From Maricaulis salignorans (lineage in GTDB: Bacteria > Pseudomonadota > Alphaproteobacteria > Caulobacterales > Maricaulaceae): 64,000 nt of DNA. Shown piece after piece: positions 53,900 to 62,556 of this stretch (position 1 is its first letter; each line of letters begins with the position of its first letter). The stretch lies in assembly GCF_900103475.1 (NCBI RefSeq), contig NZ_FNHG01000006.1, forward strand, positions 62,001 to 126,000, read 5' to 3'. Under the pieces are notes generated by a model. The model saw only the letters and a program-made list of their open reading frames with translations, did not search any database and was not told where the DNA came from. The position numbers were made by a program, and so were the translations under genes.

Positions 53900-54811
53900 A
53901 TGACTCAATCACCCAAGGAATTTCAGCCCGAAGCTATCCGCCCTGCACGCGGCGGGCAAGCGCTAGCGCCCGGCCTTTATCTGGTCGCGACCCCGATTGG
54001 CAATCTGCGCGACGTGACCTTGCGTTGCCTCGATGTGCTGGCGGGTGCTGATCGCGTGCTAGCCGAGGATACCCGGGTCACCCGCCGCCTGCTCGATGCC
54101 TATGGCATCGAGGCCAGGCTACAGCCCTATCACGACCATAATGGTGACAAGGTCCGGCCGCGCGTGCTTGAGGCGATCGCTGCCGGGGAAATCATCGCCC
54201 TGGTCTCCGATGCCGGCACGCCGCTCGTGTCCGATCCGGGCTATAAGCTCGCCCATGCGGTGATCGAGGCCGGCTTGATGGTGACGGCGATTCCCGGAGC
54301 CTCTGCCGTGCTGAGCGCGCTGTGCGTCGCCGGTCTGCCCACCGACTGCTTCACCTTTGCCGGTTTTCCGCCGCCCAAGACGGCGGCGCGCGAGGCCTGG
54401 CTGAAACCCTTCCGGGAAATTCGCGGTTCGCTGGTGGTCTATGAGGGCGCCTCGCGACTAGGGGCCTCGCTGGCGAGCATGGCGAAAGTGCTGGGTACGC
54501 GCCAGGCGGCGGTCTGCCGTGAGCTGACCAAATTCCATGAGGAAGTGCGCCGCGGCACGCTCGAGGAGCTGGCCGCCCACTACGAAGAGGCCGGTTCGCC
54601 GCGCGGAGAAATGGTGATCGTGGTCGGTCCCGGCCCCGAGGATCACTGGGATGAGGCGCGCATTGATGCGGCGCTGGGGCAGGTCATGGCCGAAATGCGC
54701 ATCAAGGATGCCGCCGCCCGCATCGCCGATGTTTCCGGCTGGAGCAAGCGCGATGTCTATGCCCGCGCCCTGTTGCTCAAGGGGGATGGCGGGCCGGGAG
54801 ATAAGGCGTGA
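53900..54811 (+). CDS. rsmI: 16S rRNA (cytidine(1402)-2'-O)-methyltransferase
   Basis: RsmI methylates the ribose of C1402 in the decoding centre. The 303-residue product has PGLYLVATPIGNLRDVTLRCLDVL near residue 25, VLAEDTRVTRRLL and ALVSDAGTPLVSDPGYKLA, all hallmarks of this tetrapyrrole-methylase-fold family. ATG 53900 is the start; the frame extends far upstream inside the antisense of the LpoA-like gene, which is not real. It overlaps yraN by 4 bases. Confidence 0.95.
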   Translation: MTQSPKEFQPEAIRPARGGQALAPGLYLVATPIGNLRDVTLRCLDVLAGADRVLAEDTRVTRRLLDAYGIEARLQPYHDHNGDKVRPRVLEAIAAGEIIALVSDAGTPLVSDPGYKLAHAVIEAGLMVTAIPGASAVLSALCVAGLPTDCFTFAGFPPPKTAAREAWLKPFREIRGSLVVYEGASRLGASLASMAKVLGTRQAAVCRELTKFHEEVRRGTLEELAAHYEEAGSPRGEMVIVVGPGPEDHWDEARIDAALGQVMAEMRIKDAAARIADVSGWSKRDVYARALLLKGDGGPGDKA

Positions 54812-55194
54812 CGGCGCCGCGCCGGGCTGCCGAATCCCGCGGCCGCTGGGCCGAACGGCTGGCCATGCTCTGGCTGAGCTGCAAGGGCTATCGCCTGCTC
54901 GACCATCGCGCCCGTACGGCGGCTGGCGAGATCGATCTGGTCGCAACCCGTGGCGATTATCTGGTCTTCATCGAGGTCAAGGCACGGCGCACCCTGACCG
55001 CGGCGCTGGAATCCTTCGGTGAACGCCAGCGCCGCCGCATTATCCGCGCCGCCTCGATCTGGCGGGCCCGGCATCGCGGCTTTGAACATCTGCACATGCG
55101 CTATGATCTGTTTCTGGTCGCCGCCGGCCGCTGGCCGCAGCATCGCCGGGCGGCCTGGATTCCCGAAACTCGCGAGGCTCTCGATCTTCTCTAG
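54808..55194 (+). CDS. YraN family (UPF0102) putative nuclease
   Basis: A 128-residue protein with the conserved pattern of UPF0102: AERLAMLWLSCKGYRLLDHRARTAAGEIDLVATRGDYLVFIEVKARR. The E-x-D ... E-x-K arrangement (GEIDLV, FIEVKAR) is that of a restriction-endonuclease-like fold, so a nuclease role is plausible but not proven. It is translationally coupled to rsmI, the standard gene pair. Confidence 0.93.
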   Translation: MTAPRRAAESRGRWAERLAMLWLSCKGYRLLDHRARTAAGEIDLVATRGDYLVFIEVKARRTLTAALESFGERQRRRIIRAASIWRARHRGFEHLHMRYDLFLVAAGRWPQHRRAAWIPETREALDLL

Positions 55195-55290
55195 GAAACA
55201 GCCTAGCTTGGCGCACTCGATGGCCATGCCAGCCGCGAATTATCCCGCGGATCGACCGATCCGCCTTCCAGACCGACAGGAGCCTGCCGG

Positions 55291-55974
55291 ATGACGGCCA
55301 GAACCAAAGCCAGCCTCCTTCTTCCTCTACTCTGTGTGCTCGCAAGCCTTTCGGCCTGCTCGGCTATTCAGCCCGAGCGCTCGATCGGACGCGAGCTTGA
55401 CGACACCAATGCCTCCCTGTCGATCAAATCGGCGATGCTGCGCAGTGAGGGTTTTGCGCTCAACGGCGTTGATGTCGAAGTGACCGAGGGTATCGCCCTG
55501 CTGACCGGGAGCGTGCCGCGCGAGGACGACCGCATGATGGCGGAATGCCTCGCCTGGTCATCCGTGGCGGTGCGCACGGTCGCCAATGAGATCGAGGTCG
55601 GCGCCTCCAGCGGGCTGCGCGATCGCAGCCGCGATGCCTGGATCACCCAGCGCGTGCGCGGGCATCTTCTGTCCGACCGTAATGTCCGGAGCGTCAATTT
55701 CAACGTCGAGACCTATGCCGGAACGGTGTATCTGCTCGGCGTGGCGCGCTCGCGCGGTGAGCTTGAACGGGTCAGTGCCCATGCGGCCCTGGTCGGCGGT
55801 GTGGTCGAGGTTGTCAGCTATGTCCGCATAGCCGGCGTGCCGAGCGAGCTGCCCTCGCGCGGCGAAAGACGGGCCGAGGCCTGTGCCGGCGAATCCATGC
55901 CGGGCCTTGATTCTGAGGGCAATCCCCCCAATTCCACACCACAATTGCTTGGTGCCCCGGGAGATCCACAGTGA
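55291..55974 (+). CDS. BON-domain outer-membrane lipoprotein (DolP/YraP-like)
   Basis: A 227-residue lipoprotein with lipobox LSAC (Cys23). Two BON domains follow: SIKSAMLRSEGFALNGVDVEVTEGIALLTG (first) and TQRVRGHLLSDRNVRSVNFNVETYAGTVYLLG (second). The tail is polar. DolP keeps outer-membrane integrity in E. coli and is encoded in the same rsmI/lpoA/yraN neighbourhood, so I read this as its counterpart. Its stop overlaps the gshB start by 4 bases. Confidence 0.9.
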   Translation: MTARTKASLLLPLLCVLASLSACSAIQPERSIGRELDDTNASLSIKSAMLRSEGFALNGVDVEVTEGIALLTGSVPREDDRMMAECLAWSSVAVRTVANEIEVGASSGLRDRSRDAWITQRVRGHLLSDRNVRSVNFNVETYAGTVYLLGVARSRGELERVSAHAALVGGVVEVVSYVRIAGVPSELPSRGERRAEACAGESMPGLDSEGNPPNSTPQLLGAPGDPQ

Positions 55975-56918
55975 ATATGCGCGTAGCGGTCCAGATGGAC
56001 CCGATCCAGGACGTCAATATTGACGGTGATACCTCCTTTGCCCTGATGGAAGAAGCGCAGGCGCGCGGTGCCTCGCTCTGGGTCTACCAGCCTGAACACC
56101 TGTCCTGGTGCGAAGGCCGCATCACGGCGCGGGCCCGGCCGGTCACGGTGCGCCATGTCCGCGGTGATCATGCGACGCTGGGCGATGAGGTCGTGCTCGA
56201 TCTCGCCGAAGACATTGATGTCATCCTGATGCGTCAGGATCCGCCCTTCGACATGGCCTATCAGACCGCGGCGCATATTCTCGAAATGCTCGAGGGCCGC
56301 ACGCTCGTGCTCAATGACCCGGCCTGGGTGCGTTCCAGCCCGGAAAAGATCGTGCCGCTGCTTTTCCCGGGCCTGGTGCCGCCGACCCTGATCAGCCGCG
56401 ATGCAAAAGCCATTGAAGCCTTCCGCGACAAATACAGGGACATCATCATCAAGCCGCTCTACGGCAATGGCGGGGCCGGCGTATTCCGGCTCAAGCCCGG
56501 CGACGGCAATTTCAAGGCCCTGCTGGAGATGTTCTTCGAGAGCAATCGCGAGCCGGTCGTCACCCAGGCTTTCCTGCCGGCCGTCGAAAAGGGCGACAAG
56601 CGCGTCCTGCTGATCGACGGCGAGGCCGTGGGCGCGATCAATCGCGTGCCGCAGAAGGGCGAGACCCGTTCCAACATGCATGTTGGCGGCAAGGCCGAGG
56701 CCTCGACGCTTGATGCCGATGATCTGCGCATCTGCGCCGCGATCGGGCCGATGCTGAAGGAGCGCGGCCTGGTGCTGGTCGGGATTGATGTGATTGGCGG
56801 CCGTCTGACCGAAATCAATGTCACCTCGCCAACCGGGGTGCAGGAGCTCAAACGCTTCTCCGGCATTGATAGCTGCGCCCTGTTCTGGGATGCGGTGGCG
56901 CGAAAACTGGCGTCATAG
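55971..56918 (+). CDS. gshB: glutathione synthase
   Basis: GshB joins gamma-glutamylcysteine and glycine. The 315-residue protein is an ATP-grasp enzyme with the family N-terminus (RVAVQMDPIQDVNIDGDTSFALM), LNDPAWVRSSPEKI, the ATP-binding IIIKPLYGNGGAGVFRL and the metal-binding TEINVTSPTGVQEL. The length is normal. It is coupled to the BON lipoprotein gene. Glutathione made here would serve GloA and the GST of this window. Confidence 0.96.
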   Translation: MNMRVAVQMDPIQDVNIDGDTSFALMEEAQARGASLWVYQPEHLSWCEGRITARARPVTVRHVRGDHATLGDEVVLDLAEDIDVILMRQDPPFDMAYQTAAHILEMLEGRTLVLNDPAWVRSSPEKIVPLLFPGLVPPTLISRDAKAIEAFRDKYRDIIIKPLYGNGGAGVFRLKPGDGNFKALLEMFFESNREPVVTQAFLPAVEKGDKRVLLIDGEAVGAINRVPQKGETRSNMHVGGKAEASTLDADDLRICAAIGPMLKERGLVLVGIDVIGGRLTEINVTSPTGVQELKRFSGIDSCALFWDAVARKLAS

Positions 56919-57127
56919 TCCCGACACACGCTTGACTTGTGGGCGTCATGGTTTCATTCTGCGTTCCTGCTTTGGACGTGGTTTGTTCTCATGCCTGTGG
57001 AAAACTCAATACCCGTAACTGGTTAGCGCAATGCCCATCTGCGGGGGTCGGCTTGAAAGCGGAACGCCATCCCGACTTTCGCCCTTGATTGAGCCCGGAC
57101 CGGCACGACGCGGAGAGGTTTGGGCCT

Positions 57128-58669
57128 ATGGCCGCTCGCACGACATCGGTCGCATTTGAAGGCGCGGAGGCGCGTCTGGTTGACGTGCAGGTGCAGGTCG
57201 CCGGTGGCTCGCAGCCGATCTTTTCCATTGTCGGGCTCGGTGACAAGGCGGTCACCGAAAGCCGCGAACGGGTGCGCGCGGCCTTTGCAGCGCTGGGTCT
57301 GTCGATGCCGTCGCAGCGTCTGATCGTCAATCTCGCTCCGGCCGACCGGCCCAAGGAGGGCTCGCATTTCGATCTGCCGATCGCGCTCAGCGTGCTGGCC
57401 GAGCTGGGTGTCGTGCCGCGTGACGCGGTGGAGGAAAACCTCGCTTTTGGAGAGCTCGGCGTGGACGCTTCGATTGCTCCGGCACCGGGCGCGCTGCCGG
57501 CCGCCGTCGCAGCTCAGGCCGCCGGTCTGTCGCTGATCTGCCCCGAGGCCTGCGGCGCCGAAGCGGCCTGGGCGGGGGGGGAATTGCCGATTATTGCCCC
57601 GGCCAGCCTGATCCAGCTGATCAATCATTTCAAAGGCACACAGGTTCTCTCGCGCCCGGCTCCGGGCGAACTGGTCGAGAGCGCCGATACCGCAGACCTC
57701 AACCAGGTCAAGGGACAGGAAAGCGCCAAGCGGGCGCTCGAGATCGCCGCGGCCGGGCATCATAATCTCCTGATGGTCGGGCCTCCAGGGTCCGGCAAAT
57801 CCATGATGGCCGAGCGTCTGCCCGGCCTGCTGCCACCGCTTTCGGCGGCCGAATTGCTCGATGTCTCGATGATTCACTCGGTGGCCGGTCTGCTGGAGCG
57901 CGGCTGTCTGCGGCGCGACAGGCCGTTTCGCTCACCGCATCACTCCGCCTCGATGGCGGCCATGGTCGGCGGCGGCGCGCGGGCCAGGCCGGGTGAGGCG
58001 TCACTGGCCCATCATGGCGTTCTCTTCCTCGATGAATTGCCCGAATTCCACCCGCAAGTGCTCGACAGCCTGCGCCAGCCGCTCGAGGCCGGCCGTATCA
58101 CTGTGGCGCGGGCCAATGCGCATATTTCCTATCCGGCGCGGTTTCAGCTCGTTGCGGCGATGAATCCCTGCCGTTGTGGCGGCGGGGGGCAGGATGGCTC
58201 GGCCTGCCGCCGCGGTCCGCGCTGTGCCAGTGACTACCAGGCGCGTATTTCAGGTCCGATGCTCGACCGGATCGATCTGCAGATCCAGGTTCCGGCCGTC
58301 ACACCCGCCGATCTGGCCCTGCCCGCCCCGGCCGAGGGCACGCGGGAGGCCGCGGCCCGGGTCGCTGCAGCGCGTGACGTCCAGGCCGAACGCGGCTGTC
58401 TCAACGCGCATCTGCCGCCCGACATACTGGACCACGCGGCAGCCCCGGACCGTGCCGGCGAAGCCCTGCTCAACCAGGCCGCCCGGCAACACAGCCTTAC
58501 CGCCCGCAGCTATCACCGCGTCCTGCGCGTCGCGCGCACCATCGCCGATCTCGACGGCAGCGAGGCTGTGCGCCGGATCCATATCGCCGAAGCCCTCTCC
58601 TGCCGCCGGGGACTGGTGCCCGCGGCGGGGCCAGCGCCGGCAGGTCAGCGCACCAGCGGTCTGGTGTGA
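57128..58669 (+). CDS. comM: ComM/YifB family Mg-chelatase-like AAA+ ATPase
   Basis: ComM is a hexameric helicase that drives branch migration during natural transformation; relatives are widespread. The 513-residue protein has an N-terminal Lon-protease-like S5 domain (VDVQVQVAGGSQPIFSIVGL), the Walker A loop MVGPPGSGKSMMAERL near residue 219, Walker B LFLDELPEF, and the C-terminal Mg-chelatase part with AMNPCRCGGGG and a further cysteine pair. ATG 57128 fits the family start. Confidence 0.93.
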   Translation: MAARTTSVAFEGAEARLVDVQVQVAGGSQPIFSIVGLGDKAVTESRERVRAAFAALGLSMPSQRLIVNLAPADRPKEGSHFDLPIALSVLAELGVVPRDAVEENLAFGELGVDASIAPAPGALPAAVAAQAAGLSLICPEACGAEAAWAGGELPIIAPASLIQLINHFKGTQVLSRPAPGELVESADTADLNQVKGQESAKRALEIAAAGHHNLLMVGPPGSGKSMMAERLPGLLPPLSAAELLDVSMIHSVAGLLERGCLRRDRPFRSPHHSASMAAMVGGGARARPGEASLAHHGVLFLDELPEFHPQVLDSLRQPLEAGRITVARANAHISYPARFQLVAAMNPCRCGGGGQDGSACRRGPRCASDYQARISGPMLDRIDLQIQVPAVTPADLALPAPAEGTREAAARVAAARDVQAERGCLNAHLPPDILDHAAAPDRAGEALLNQAARQHSLTARSYHRVLRVARTIADLDGSEAVRRIHIAEALSCRRGLVPAAGPAPAGQRTSGLV

Positions 58670-58783
58670 GCCGGCGCGTGTCCGCAGCGGGCCGGGCCTG
58701 ACCTGACCGCAGGTGCGGCGTCAGGCGCGGCACGCCTGATGTGTGAGGCGTATCAATCCCGAGGCCCTGGCCCCGACAGTGTG

Positions 58784-58811
58784 GGGCGCCGGGCATAGCG
58801 CCCTGCTTTTT
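58784..58811 (+). terminator. intrinsic terminator after comM
   Basis: GGGCGC (58784-58789) and GCGCCC (58798-58803) form a 6-bp stem with an 8-base loop, followed by TGCTTTTTC. It lies in the 207-base gap between comM and the histidine kinase gene. Confidence 0.65.
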
Positions 58812-58876
58812 CGCCTCAACCCGCCCATCCCGCGACGACAGATCGTTAACCTCAAACCGCTAGCTTTCCCCCTGTC

Positions 58877-60787
58877 ATGACACGCGAAACGCCGCCCGAC
58901 AGCCGGGCCGGCCCTGAAGCATCCATGCCGGGGACGGACCAGGAGCGATTTACGACTGCGACCGAGCTGGGCGCGGCGGAATTTCTCATATCTGCGCTCG
59001 ATGTCGCCGGCGAGCTGATCCTGGTGCGCGGGCGTGGCGGCCGGGTGGTGCACGTCAATGCCGCCTTTATCGCGGCCTTTGGCGGTGTGCGCTCTGACTG
59101 GGTCGGGCGCTGGTTCTCCGTCGCGCCGCCAGTCACGACAAATGATCCGCGCCGCTATGAAATGCTGATGCGCACGCGCCAGGGTCCGCTCTGGATCGAA
59201 TGGGATGAGCGCCTCCTGCCGGATGGCCGCGGCGTCATTTCGGTTGGCCGCGATGTCAGTTCGCGGCGCGAGGCGCATGCCGATCTGGAAGCCTCGCAGC
59301 GCGCCAAATCCCTGTTCTTCGCTGCCGTCACCCATGAAATGCGCACGCCGCTGGCCGGCGCGCTGGGGATTGCGCGCCTGCTGGAGGCGACGCCGCTGCG
59401 TCCCGACCAGGCCGATTATGTGCGCACCCTGGCCAGTTCCGCCGAGCATGCGCTGGCCATGGTCGATGATATTCTCGACCTGTCGCGGCTCGAGGCCGGC
59501 AAGCTCACCTTGCGGCCGGAACGGGTCGATATCGCCGAACTGGTGCGCGAAACAGCCGAGCTCGCCGCGCCCCGCGCCCAGGAGAAGGGCCTCGAGATCG
59601 GCATTGTCCAGTCAGACTCGGCGCCGGCCCAGATCGAGGGCGACCCGGCCCGGCTGCGTCAGATCCTGTTCAACCTGATCGGCAATGCCGTCAAATTCAC
59701 CCATCAGGGCGGGATCCGGATCGATATTGGCGGCGCCCCGACCGGCGATGGCCGCATGCGGCTCTCCCTGTCGGTCAGCGATACCGGGCCGGGGATTTCC
59801 GAACATGACCAGCAATCCCTGTTTGAGCAATTCGAGCGCGGCGCTGCCGAGCGCGACGGCGCTGAAGGCGGTGCCGGCCTCGGCCTCGCCATGGTCCGCC
59901 GTCTGGTCGAGGCGATGGATTCCTCGATGGGGGTTGAAAGCCGGCTCGGTGACGGGGCCAAGTTCTGGGTGATTTTCGATCTGCCGGTGTTTGCCGGCGG
60001 GCTCGGTGAAAGCCTGGCCGGCCGCGAACTGGCGATTGCCAGCCCGAATGCCGTTCTGCGCCAGACGCTGGCCGACCAATTGCGTCAACTCGGCGGTGAG
60101 GTCGTCGCGATTGATTGCGTGGACAATCTGGCCGCGGCCTCGGGCCGCGAGCTCTTGCTTGATGCCGCCTGGGTCAGCCAGGTCAGCCAGGCCGGCGCCC
60201 GCCATGTCTGGCAATTGGTCACGCCGGCCGGCAAGGATAATGCCATTGAAGACCTGCCCGAGGGCGTCGATGGCTGGCTCGTCAAACCGGTCCGGCTGGC
60301 CAGCCTGGTCGAACAGGTCACTGGCTCTGCGCCGGCCCGCCAGCCGGCGCCCGGGCCGGGCGCCGAAGCCGCGCCGCTGGCCCTCGGCGGCCTGCGAATC
60401 CTGGTCGCCGAGGACGACCCGGTCAACGCCCTGATCGCCCGCCGCACGCTGGAACGGCTCGGCGCTCATGTCACCCAGGTCGAGAGCGGCCGGGCGGCCT
60501 TGCGCGCACTGGAAGATGGCGGGTTCGATGCCGCCCTGCTTGATCAACGCATGCCGGGCATGAATGGCCCCGATGTCGCGCGCATGGCGCGGATGAGCGG
60601 CCATGATCTGCCCCTGGTCGCGCTGACAGCCAATAGCAGCGAAGCCGACCGCGAGAACTGCCTCAAGGCCGGGATGAATGACTTCCTGTCCAAACCGGTC
60701 GATCCCGATCTCCTGGCGCGGACACTCGCGCGCTTGTGCGACACCGGGAAGCAGGCCAGCATGGCGCAAAATACGCCAATGGGCTGA
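58877..60787 (+). CDS. hybrid sensor histidine kinase with PAS, degenerate receiver and receiver domains
   Basis: A 636-residue soluble kinase. A PAS domain (about 30-140) precedes HisKA with the phosphorylated histidine in FFAAVTHEMRTPLAG (about residue 155), a HATPase domain with N box NLIGNAVKF, G1 DTGPGIS and G2 GAGLGLAMVRRLVEAM, then about 110 residues that look like a receiver fold without a conserved phospho-acceptor, and a full receiver (VAEDDPVNALIARRTLERLG, acceptor in LLDQRMPGMNG, KP motif in FLSKPVD). No membrane segment is visible. Partner unknown. Confidence 0.93.
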   Translation: MTRETPPDSRAGPEASMPGTDQERFTTATELGAAEFLISALDVAGELILVRGRGGRVVHVNAAFIAAFGGVRSDWVGRWFSVAPPVTTNDPRRYEMLMRTRQGPLWIEWDERLLPDGRGVISVGRDVSSRREAHADLEASQRAKSLFFAAVTHEMRTPLAGALGIARLLEATPLRPDQADYVRTLASSAEHALAMVDDILDLSRLEAGKLTLRPERVDIAELVRETAELAAPRAQEKGLEIGIVQSDSAPAQIEGDPARLRQILFNLIGNAVKFTHQGGIRIDIGGAPTGDGRMRLSLSVSDTGPGISEHDQQSLFEQFERGAAERDGAEGGAGLGLAMVRRLVEAMDSSMGVESRLGDGAKFWVIFDLPVFAGGLGESLAGRELAIASPNAVLRQTLADQLRQLGGEVVAIDCVDNLAAASGRELLLDAAWVSQVSQAGARHVWQLVTPAGKDNAIEDLPEGVDGWLVKPVRLASLVEQVTGSAPARQPAPGPGAEAAPLALGGLRILVAEDDPVNALIARRTLERLGAHVTQVESGRAALRALEDGGFDAALLDQRMPGMNGPDVARMARMSGHDLPLVALTANSSEADRENCLKAGMNDFLSKPVDPDLLARTLARLCDTGKQASMAQNTPMG

Positions 60788-60801
60788 GGAGTTTCAGACA
60801 G

Positions 60802-62136
60802 ATGACGCAGGCCGATATCGAACGCAAGAAGTCCTGGCGGCAAGCGATCTCGGTCTATGGCCGCCCGATCATGCTGGCGATGCTGATCCTTGGATTCGCC
60901 TCCGGCCTGCCGCTGATGATGGTCTTTTCCAAGCTGTCCTACTGGCTGCGCGATGTCGGGATCGAACGCTCCACCATCGGCTTCTTCTACTGGATCACCA
61001 TCTCCTACACGCTCAAACCGCTTTGGGCGCCGATGGTCGACCGCCTCTCCATCCCTTTCCTGACGACTGCGCTGGGCAAGCGCCGTTCCTGGATGATGGT
61101 GGCGATACTGGGCACGATGATCGGCCTGATCATCATCGCCTTCTCCGACCCGTCGCAAGGCCTGTGGCTGACCCTGGCGGGGGCTTTCATCCTCTCCTAT
61201 TCCGGCGCCACTCTGGACATTTCCATCGATGCCTGGCGCATTGAATCCGGTCCGCGCGAGGAACAGGCCAATATGGCCGCCGCCTATGTGCTCGGCTATC
61301 GCGGCGCGATCTTCTTCTCCGGCTTCGGCCTGGCCCTCTCCTCCTGGACCAACTGGACCGTCTCCTTCTGCGTCATGGGGCTGACGATGGGGATTTGTGG
61401 CCTTCTGGTGCTGGTGATGAAAGAGCCGGCCCATGCCGTGCGGCTGCAGACCGCTGGCGGTTTTGGCCGGCGTGTCGCCGATGCGATCATCGAACCCTTC
61501 AAGCAATTCGCCACTCGTCTGGGCGTCTGGATTGTGCCGGTTTTCCTGCTGGTCGCCTTTTACCGCCTGAGCGATTTCACCATGGGTGTGATGGCCAGCC
61601 CGCTCTATTCCGATATCGGTTTTGATCGCGCCATTGTCGGCGGCATCCAGAGCGGACCGGGCCTGTTCGCGACCATTGCCGGCGGTTTTCTCGGTGGGCT
61701 GATTGCCTATAAATACGGTGTGTTGCGCGCGATGTTCATCGGCGCCTTCATCACATTCGCCACCAATGGCGCCTATGCCTGGCTCGCGGCCACCGGCACG
61801 CCGGACAGTATCGGCCTGCTCGGCCTGGTGATCAGCGGCGACAATATCGCCGCAGGCTTCGTCGGCACCGTCTTCATTGCCTATCTCTCCTCGCTGACCG
61901 ACCCGATCAACGCCGCCACCCAATACGCCCTGCTCTCATCGCTCTATGCCCTGATCAATAAATTCGTCGCCGGCTTCTCCGGCGTCCTCGCGGATGCGCT
62001 GGGCTATGTGAATTTCTTCCTGCTGACAGCGGGCTATGCCCTGCCGGCAGCCGCGCTGGTGATGTTCATCATGATCAAAGGCACACCGGCGGCGAAGGGC
62101 CTGGTGAAGCATGATGCGGGGGCCGGGGCGGCTTAA
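60802..62136 (+). CDS. ampG: AmpG-type muropeptide MFS transporter
   Basis: A 444-residue major-facilitator protein with about twelve membrane segments. GFASGLPLMMVFSKLSYWLRDVGIERSTIGFF and LGKRRSWMM are characteristic of AmpG, which imports anhydromuropeptides released by lytic transglycosylases such as the MltA of this window. It starts 14 bases after the histidine kinase stop, so the two are probably co-transcribed. Weak ribosome-binding site before ATG 60802. Confidence 0.92.
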   Translation: MTQADIERKKSWRQAISVYGRPIMLAMLILGFASGLPLMMVFSKLSYWLRDVGIERSTIGFFYWITISYTLKPLWAPMVDRLSIPFLTTALGKRRSWMMVAILGTMIGLIIIAFSDPSQGLWLTLAGAFILSYSGATLDISIDAWRIESGPREEQANMAAAYVLGYRGAIFFSGFGLALSSWTNWTVSFCVMGLTMGICGLLVLVMKEPAHAVRLQTAGGFGRRVADAIIEPFKQFATRLGVWIVPVFLLVAFYRLSDFTMGVMASPLYSDIGFDRAIVGGIQSGPGLFATIAGGFLGGLIAYKYGVLRAMFIGAFITFATNGAYAWLAATGTPDSIGLLGLVISGDNIAAGFVGTVFIAYLSSLTDPINAATQYALLSSLYALINKFVAGFSGVLADALGYVNFFLLTAGYALPAAALVMFIMIKGTPAAKGLVKHDAGAGAA

Positions 62137-62556
62137 GAGCGTCTCTCAACCCTCTTGATTTCCAACGGCTTGTCATCCCCGACGGATGCCCCGCGAAAGC
62201 GGGGCGCAGATCAGGGACCCAGACGCCCAGCGGGTGGCGGCTGGGGCGCCGACATGACGATGATTTGTATGTCTGGTGCAGGATAAGCCCCGCCAGTCCG
62301 CAACAAACACCCTTACCAAACACCCCACCGTCATCCCACGGTGCTCGGCCGCGCCAGCGCGGCTGAGTGTCCGGGGGACCTCAGCGAACCGGGCTGTCGG
62401 CGTGCTCTGCTGTTACTCACGGCCAGCGTTGCCGCTGAGGTCCCCCGGACGCGCCGCGCGCGCCGTGGGATGACGGTGGGTTTACGGCAGGGGTGGCTCG
62501 TCTGGCTCACCGCCAGAGAGTGAAGCTCGAAGGGCAAGGCGCCGGGCGGCGCGCCC
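62137..62556. repeat. 420-base gap with hairpins and a nested inverted-repeat element
   Basis: No credible ORF. The first part has a GCCCCGC-gaaa-GCGGGGC hairpin (about 62187-62204) within a GTCATCCCCGACGG-type intergenic repeat. The second part, 62324-62480, is a nested element: perfect 18-bp outer arms (62324-62341 and 62463-62480, CCCACCGTCATCCCACGG and complement) and perfect 18-bp inner arms (62369-62386 and 62433-62450, GTCCGGGGGACCTCAGCG and complement). It lies between convergent ampG and maeB. Confidence 0.85.

Noticed and set aside
60544-61923. Minus-strand open frame of 459 codons opposite the kinase end and ampG
   Set aside because: Translation is rich in Gly, Asp, His and Gln with no domain; antisense of a clear MFS gene.
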